Source: Candidatus Nitrosopumilus sp. (GTDB taxonomy: Archaea > Thermoproteota > Nitrososphaeria > Nitrososphaerales > Nitrosopumilaceae). From it: a DNA stretch of 33,802 nt. Location of the stretch: positions 1-33,802 of the forward strand of contig JAOTVS010000016.1 in the NCBI GenBank assembly GCA_029863275.1, in the 5' to 3' direction. The notes under the pieces are model-generated. The model was not told where the DNA came from and made no database searches. It saw only the letters and a list, made by a program, of their open reading frames with translations. This document shows, one piece after another, positions 30,701 through 33,802 of this stretch (positions are counted from its first letter, which is position 1; each line of letters opens with the position of its first letter). A program made the position numbers and the translations under genes.

Positions 30701-31840
30701 ATGTCTAAAAAGGCAATTTCCTTTCATAAAAAATTAAAAGGCAAAATCTTCATTGAAAGTAAAATTTCTAAAATAACTGATGAAAATCTTCAGTTAATCT
30801 ATACTCCTGGTGTGGCAGCAGTTTGTAAAGAAATTTTCAATAAACCCGCATCAAGATATGACTTGACCTCAAAAGGAAACAATGTCGCAATTGTAACTGA
30901 TGGTACTAGGATTCTGGGTTTAGGTAACATTGGTCCTGATGCTGCACTACCTGTTATGGAAGGAAAATCCGTTTTGTATAGAAAATATGGGAAAATAAAC
31001 GCATTTCCAATATGTCTAAACACTACAGATAAGAAAAAAATTATTGATACTATCTTGGCAATTGAACCAATGTTTGGAGCAATTAATCTTGAGGATATCG
31101 AATCACCAAAAGTGTTAGACATTTCATATGATCTTTTAAAAAAATTATCTATACCAGTTTTTCATGATGATAGGCATGGAACAGCCGTAGTAGTTTTGGC
31201 TGCTCTTTTAAATTCCCTAACACTTGTTGGAAAAAAGATATCTGAAATTAAAGTGGTTATAGCAGGAGCTGGCTCTGCAGGTTATTGTATAGCAAAATTG
31301 TTGAATTTTTCTGGATGTAAAAATATTATAGTAATTGATTCCAAAGGTGCAATATACAAGCAAAGAAAGATTAACTTAGACAAGTACAAACGACAACTAG
31401 CTGAATTTACAAATCAAAACGAAAAAGGACAACTTTCTGACGTGATAAAACAATCTGATGTCTTTATTGGGGTTTCTGGAATCAAGAATCTACTAAAACC
31501 AAAAATGATTATGACAATGAATGAAAATCCAATTGTTTTTGCCCTTACAAATCCTGATCCCGAGATCGATCCTTTGGTGGCAAAAAAATCAGGTGCGCGA
31601 ATAGTTGCCACTGGAAGTTTCAAGTATGAAAACAAGGTAAACAATGCTTTAGTTTTTCCCTATTTGATGAGGGCAATACTAGATTTGAAAATACAAAGGG
31701 TGACCATGGAAATCCTTTATGCCACAGCAGTTGCAATTGCAAACATTATTCCTAAAAAGAAAATTTCAGAGAAATATATTATTCCTTCAATCAATAACAA
31801 GAATTTACAGAAACAAATTACAAAAGCTTTGATTAAATAA
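30701..31840 (+). CDS. Malic enzyme (NAD(P)-dependent malate dehydrogenase, decarboxylating)
   Basis: Converts malate to pyruvate and CO2, linking the C4 pool to pyruvate. The 379 residues include LIYTPGVAAVCKEIF, IVTDGTRILGLGNIGPDAAL, INLEDIESPKVLDI, PVFHDDRHGTAVVVLAALL (metal and substrate site), the nucleotide loop IAGAGSAGYCIAKLL, and ALTNPDPEIDP followed by ATGSFKYENKVNNALVFPYL. The length is that of the short bacterial/archaeal form without a phosphotransacetylase domain. The frame extends to a TTG at 30686; ATG 30701 is preferred because homologues begin near this helix (KKAISFHKKLKGKI). A box (agtataac) lies about 22 bases before the TTG, so the longer start is not excluded. Confidence 0.93.
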   Translation: MSKKAISFHKKLKGKIFIESKISKITDENLQLIYTPGVAAVCKEIFNKPASRYDLTSKGNNVAIVTDGTRILGLGNIGPDAALPVMEGKSVLYRKYGKINAFPICLNTTDKKKIIDTILAIEPMFGAINLEDIESPKVLDISYDLLKKLSIPVFHDDRHGTAVVVLAALLNSLTLVGKKISEIKVVIAGAGSAGYCIAKLLNFSGCKNIIVIDSKGAIYKQRKINLDKYKRQLAEFTNQNEKGQLSDVIKQSDVFIGVSGIKNLLKPKMIMTMNENPIVFALTNPDPEIDPLVAKKSGARIVATGSFKYENKVNNALVFPYLMRAILDLKIQRVTMEILYATAVAIANIIPKKKISEKYIIPSINNKNLQKQITKALIK

Positions 31841-31904
31841 AACAATTCAGACAATCTTCTCCATTTATCCACCCTTCCAGGATTGCTATTGCTTTTACAG
31901 TCAT
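31833..31904 (-). CDS. Possible 23-aa microprotein with CxxC
   Basis: A 23-codon ORF, ATG at 31904, whose product contains GWINGEDCLNCF with a CxxC pair. It overlaps the malic-enzyme stop by 8 bases in convergent orientation. A minus-strand A-rich box, AATAAAAAGA, is centred about 28 bases before the ATG. It lies downstream of the Cys-rich microprotein in the same direction. It is too short to judge by coding statistics; chance is quite possible. Confidence 0.25.
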   Translation of the reverse strand: MTVKAIAILEGWINGEDCLNCFI

Positions 31905-31943
31905 TAAGAATAGTTTGTGTTTAGAATCTTTTTATTCTTGAAA

Positions 31944-32039
31944 TTACCGCCAACGGTTTTCATGGCAATCACAAACACATCCAGAGTCACAGTTCATTCG
32001 TTTGCAATCGTCGCATGATTTTTCCCTTAGTTGGCTCAT
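31944..32039 (-). CDS. Cys-rich metal-binding microprotein (31 aa)
   Basis: A 31-codon gene, ATG at 32039. Six of its residues are Cys, and a His adjoins the last: C9xxC12, C17, C21xC23xC25-H26, as in metallothionein-like or zinc/copper microproteins. There is no signal peptide, so it is cytoplasmic. TTTAAA is centred about 32 bases upstream on the minus strand. It follows, in the same direction, a Met-rich secreted protein and a copper-storage-type protein, so copper or zinc buffering is likely. The high Cys density makes chance unlikely. Confidence 0.65.
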   Translation of the reverse strand: MSQLREKSCDDCKRMNCDSGCVCDCHENRWR

Positions 32040-32181
32040 TTTTACAGCAATAATGGCACGATTAATCATTTAAAGTGCACGTGGTTTTGAAGCCAACCGT
32101 CGTTTCCAACTAATTTCTTAATCTTTTACTCTTGGGGGATAAAATGAAGACTTTACTCTTGTAGTCAAACTAGGATTTTCA
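32040..32181. other. Intergenic region of the metal island
   Basis: Contains the promoter of the 31-aa gene. It also holds TTTACTCTTG twice in direct orientation (32125-32134 and 32152-32161), 27 bases apart and just downstream of the Met-rich gene. No open frame worth calling. Confidence 0.4.
32069..32074 (-). promoter_or_regulatory. TATA-like box of the 31-aa Cys-rich gene
   Basis: TTTAAA about 32 bases before the ATG at 32039, flanked by GCAC and GTGC arms (a short dyad), predicting a leader of only a few bases. Confidence 0.45.
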
Positions 32182-33231
32182 CTAATTATTCATCTGTTGC
32201 ATATAGGTCTGATTTTGCATCCACTGTTGCATCATCTGTGGATGGTTCATCATGTGGTTCATCATTTGCTGTTGCATTTGAGGATCATTCATCAGGTGGT
32301 TCATCATTGGTTGCATCATGCCACTCATCATACTATGCATGTGTTGTGGATTTTGCATCATCATTCCATGCATTGTCTGCATAGATTGAGGATCATTCAT
32401 CATGTGGTTCATCATATTTTGCATGTGTTGTGGATTTTGCATCATCCATCCAGGGCTTGTAGTGGAAGATTTGTTAGTAGTTGAACTTTGCATGTGTTGT
32501 TCCATCATCATTCCTTGATTCATCATTCCATGACCCATATTATCTTGACACCAAGCACACCCTACACCCATCATACTTTGCTTCATTGAATCTTGCATGA
32601 ATGGGCACCAAGGACAATTCATAGTACTGTTCATCATTATTCCATGATACATTCCATCACTCATCATTGGACCTCCATGGATCATTCCCATCCATTGTTG
32701 ATTTGATTGCATACTTTGCATCATTTGTGGATTCATCATCATGTGACTCATCATTTGCTGTCTAAGTTCTGGATCATTCATAATTGGTCCCATCATGTTC
32801 ATCATCCATTGGTCATTTTGCATCATTTGTGGCATCCAATTATTCATCATGGTTTGCATGTGTTGAGGATTATCTCTCATCCAATCATGCATGTGTTGAG
32901 ACATTTGAGGATGATTAATCATAGCACCCATTACTCCATGCATATGGTTTTGATTTTGTGCTAAAAGTTCAATATCAAAAGTTCCCCAAGCTCTATCTGC
33001 TAATCTCCAATAAGTTAAAGGACTAACACATGCTGGATTTCCACTTGAACCCTTCATCATCAAGATCATGCCATCTCTGCATGTTACTTGTGTCGGATCA
33101 TTCATCATTTGCATTTGATGATTTGGACTCTTGTAAGGAGTCATTTGGGCAAAAACTGATTCAGAAAATAGTGAAAATGAGATCGTGATAATAGATGCCA
33201 TTATGATTCCAATTATTACAGTATTTTTCAA
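32182..33231 (-). CDS. Secreted Met/Gln/His-rich protein, probable copper binder
   Basis: 349 residues. The N-terminal signal peptide has cleavage after SVFA (about residue 28). A small domain at about 50-85 (VTCRDGMILMMKGSSGNPAC then VSPLTYWRLADRAW) is of a kind seen in other exported thaumarchaeal proteins. The rest is low-complexity: by my count about 81 of some 320 mature residues are Met, in degenerate repeats such as NPQHMQNMMNHMMNDPQ. Two CxxC motifs (CPWC, CAWC) sit in the middle near 215 and 233. Met-rich clusters bind Cu(I) in extracytoplasmic copper proteins. The start is TTG, chosen because it gives the signal peptide a positive charge (K2); an ATG at 33201 is the alternative. Confidence 0.8.
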   Translation of the reverse strand: MKNTVIIGIIMASIITISFSLFSESVFAQMTPYKSPNHQMQMMNDPTQVTCRDGMILMMKGSSGNPACVSPLTYWRLADRAWGTFDIELLAQNQNHMHGVMGAMINHPQMSQHMHDWMRDNPQHMQTMMNNWMPQMMQNDQWMMNMMGPIMNDPELRQQMMSHMMMNPQMMQSMQSNQQWMGMIHGGPMMSDGMYHGIMMNSTMNCPWCPFMQDSMKQSMMGVGCAWCQDNMGHGMMNQGMMMEQHMQSSTTNKSSTTSPGWMMQNPQHMQNMMNHMMNDPQSMQTMHGMMMQNPQHMHSMMSGMMQPMMNHLMNDPQMQQQMMNHMMNHPQMMQQWMQNQTYMQQMNN

Positions 33232-33233
33232 TC

Positions 33234-33243
33234 AAAACGTTTT
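33234..33243. promoter_or_regulatory. Palindrome AAAACGTTTT at the predicted start of the Met-rich mRNA
   Basis: A perfect 10-bp palindrome three bases before the TTG start and about 15-25 bases past the TATA-like box, where a metal-responsive repressor could act. No second copy was seen near the other metal genes. Confidence 0.35.
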
Positions 33244-33255
33244 ATTTTTTCAAGG

Positions 33256-33261
33256 TTTAAA
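33256..33261. promoter_or_regulatory. TATA-like box of the Met-rich gene
   Basis: TTTAAA is centred about 27 bases before the TTG at 33231; a leaderless transcript starting at TTG or a roughly 30-nt leader to ATG 33201 would both fit. Confidence 0.5.
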
Positions 33262-33302
33262 CTAGTTGAAGATTTTCAGAATTGATTTTCTATTATTTCA
33301 TA

Positions 33303-33623
33303 CTAGTTTGTATTTCTACATTCCTGGGCACATTTCTTGCAGGATTCTGCACATCTAATACAATCTTTATCATCAGTATGTTTTTCACATTCCATTGCAC
33401 ATTCATTACATATTTTTTCACAAAGGTCAGAAAGCATACTGGAAAATTTACTATTTCTAGACATGAATTGTGAGCAAACTCTACAAATATCAGCACAGTC
33501 ATTGCATGATTTTATACATTGTATCCTGGTTTTTACATCATTATCTTCAAAACATGATGATATACATTTCTCACAATCATTAATACAGGAATTACAAGCG
33601 TCAATACAATTTTGATTTGACAT
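33303..33623 (-). CDS. csp: Cys-rich four-helix-bundle copper-storage-type protein (Csp/DUF326)
   Basis: 106 residues with 20 Cys by my count, arranged in helical CxxxCxxCxxxC patterns: CIDACNSCINDCEKC, CIKSCNDCADICRVC, LCEKICNECAMEC and DCIRCAESCKKCAQEC. This is the layout of copper-storage proteins Csp1/Csp3, in which Cys residues line the core of a four-helix bundle and bind many Cu(I) ions. With no signal peptide it is of the cytosolic Csp3 type. ATAATTTAAT-like sequence (33645-33654) is centred about 26 bases before the ATG. It is the first gene of the minus-strand metal island. Confidence 0.9.
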   Translation of the reverse strand: MSNQNCIDACNSCINDCEKCISSCFEDNDVKTRIQCIKSCNDCADICRVCSQFMSRNSKFSSMLSDLCEKICNECAMECEKHTDDKDCIRCAESCKKCAQECRNTN

Positions 33624-33644
33624 ATAGAGAAAAGGGAGGTTAGG

Positions 33645-33654
33645 AAAATTAAAT
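33645..33654 (-). promoter_or_regulatory. TATA-like box of the copper-storage gene
   Basis: Minus-strand ATTTAATTTT centred about 26 bases before ATG 33623, indicating a leaderless message. Confidence 0.5.
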
Positions 33655-33755
33655 CAAGTTATGATTTTCAATGTTGATTCTCTAAAATGCGATCAAATTA
33701 ATTTAGTTCTAAATTCCAATTTTAGCTATAGTTTTCATTAACAGTCAAATGGGAG

Positions 33756-33772
33756 GGGGTTGTCTATACCCC
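33756..33772. other. GC-rich hairpin beside the truncated tRNA
   Basis: GGGGT and ACCCC form a 5-bp stem around a 7-nt loop. On the minus strand it lies 10 bases downstream of the tRNA 3' end, with a TTTT run between them. It may help terminate or process the tRNA transcript. Confidence 0.35.
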
Positions 33773-33782
33773 AAAATTGTAA

Positions 33783-33802
33783 TGCTCCCATCGGGATTTG
33801 AA
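33783..33802 (-). tRNA. Truncated tRNA 3' end at window edge
   Basis: The last bases read, on the minus strand, as a T-loop (TTCAAAT), the 3' strand of a T-stem (CCCGA), an acceptor 3' strand (TGGGAGC) and discriminator A. The layout is the same as in the complete tRNA-Gly at 19809-19882. The rest lies outside the window, so the amino acid cannot be assigned. CCA is not encoded. Confidence 0.6.

Noticed and set aside
32250-32460. Possible CRISPR or tandem DNA repeat array
   Set aside because: The repeated segments (for example TGCATGTGTTGTGGATTTTG, seen twice) differ in spacing and encode the degenerate Met-rich protein repeats; there are no constant spacers or cas genes.
32197-33000. Plus-strand His/Leu-rich open frames opposite the Met-rich gene
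   Set aside because: They are the complement of ATG/CAT-rich repeats of the minus-strand gene, which has a signal peptide, a recognisable domain and a promoter; the plus frames have none.
1-33802. Insertion sequences, prophage or integrase genes
   Set aside because: No transposase, integrase or phage structural gene was found on either strand, and neither tRNA shows a visible duplicated attachment end in the window.

Overview
The window is AT-rich, gene-dense archaeal chromosome. The gene content (archaeal exosome superoperon, Rpo3, eL18/uL13/uS9, L10e-type uL16, Nob1, KEOPS Pcc1, prefoldin beta, NIKS/GGQ-type release-factor paralogue) is archaeal. The AT-rich codon use, frequent TTG/GTG starts, zinc-ferredoxin-like protein and heavy copper-handling equipment fit a marine ammonia-oxidising thaumarchaeon (Nitrosopumilus-like Nitrososphaerota). 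Genus level is an inference; no amo or hydroxypropionate/hydroxybutyrate gene lies in the window.

Layout. 1-1584: leuC (5' truncated) and leuD. 1562-4228 (minus): rpo3, then rpl18e-rpl13-rps9 ending in a sugar nucleotidyltransferase. 4318-7680 (plus): exosome superoperon SBDS-rrp4-rrp41-rrp42-rpl37ae-pcc1. 7744-9594: MGME1-like exonuclease, prefoldin beta, XPF-type nuclease. 9628-13888: two tandem-domain sulfurtransferases around a nadK-nob1 pair, a small unknown gene and a ferredoxin with a long N-terminal extension. 13942-17600: membrane GT2 glycosyltransferase facing a protein with exact 24-residue repeats. 17662-17769: a 35-residue C2H2 zinc microprotein behind a near-palindromic operator-like site. 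18058-19804: CPA2-type antiporter and small partner. 19809-19882: tRNA-Gly(GCC). 19946-23323: small proteins, L10e, a splicing-endonuclease subunit without its catalytic His, a solitary degenerate PLD-like domain, and an unknown protein. 23465-27061: secreted small protein, SRPBCC protein, GGQ release-factor paralogue with altered decoding motifs, and a cysteine synthase-rhodanese fusion. 27062-27389: a gene-free stretch with two approximately 50-nt hairpins. 27390-31840: surface-glycan/small-molecule genes (ATP-grasp, WbqC, PHP) and malic enzyme. 31833-33623 (minus): metal-binding island with a Cys-rich four-helix copper-storage-type protein, a secreted protein that is about one quarter Met, and one or two microproteins. 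A truncated tRNA sits at the right edge.

How it works together. The left third is core information processing: transcription (Rpo3), translation and ribosome maturation (SBDS, Nob1), RNA decay (exosome) and tRNA modification (Pcc1). The middle has repeated sulfur-transfer and redox chemistry. The right end looks like copper buffering in both cytoplasm and cell envelope, which makes sense for an organism that depends on copper enzymes. Many genes have a TATA-like box centred about 23-28 nt before the start codon, so leaderless mRNAs appear common; this was used to choose several starts. The best candidates for something little described are the metal island, the microprotein plus operator at 17662-17803, the paired hairpins at 27157-27353, and the release-factor paralogue.
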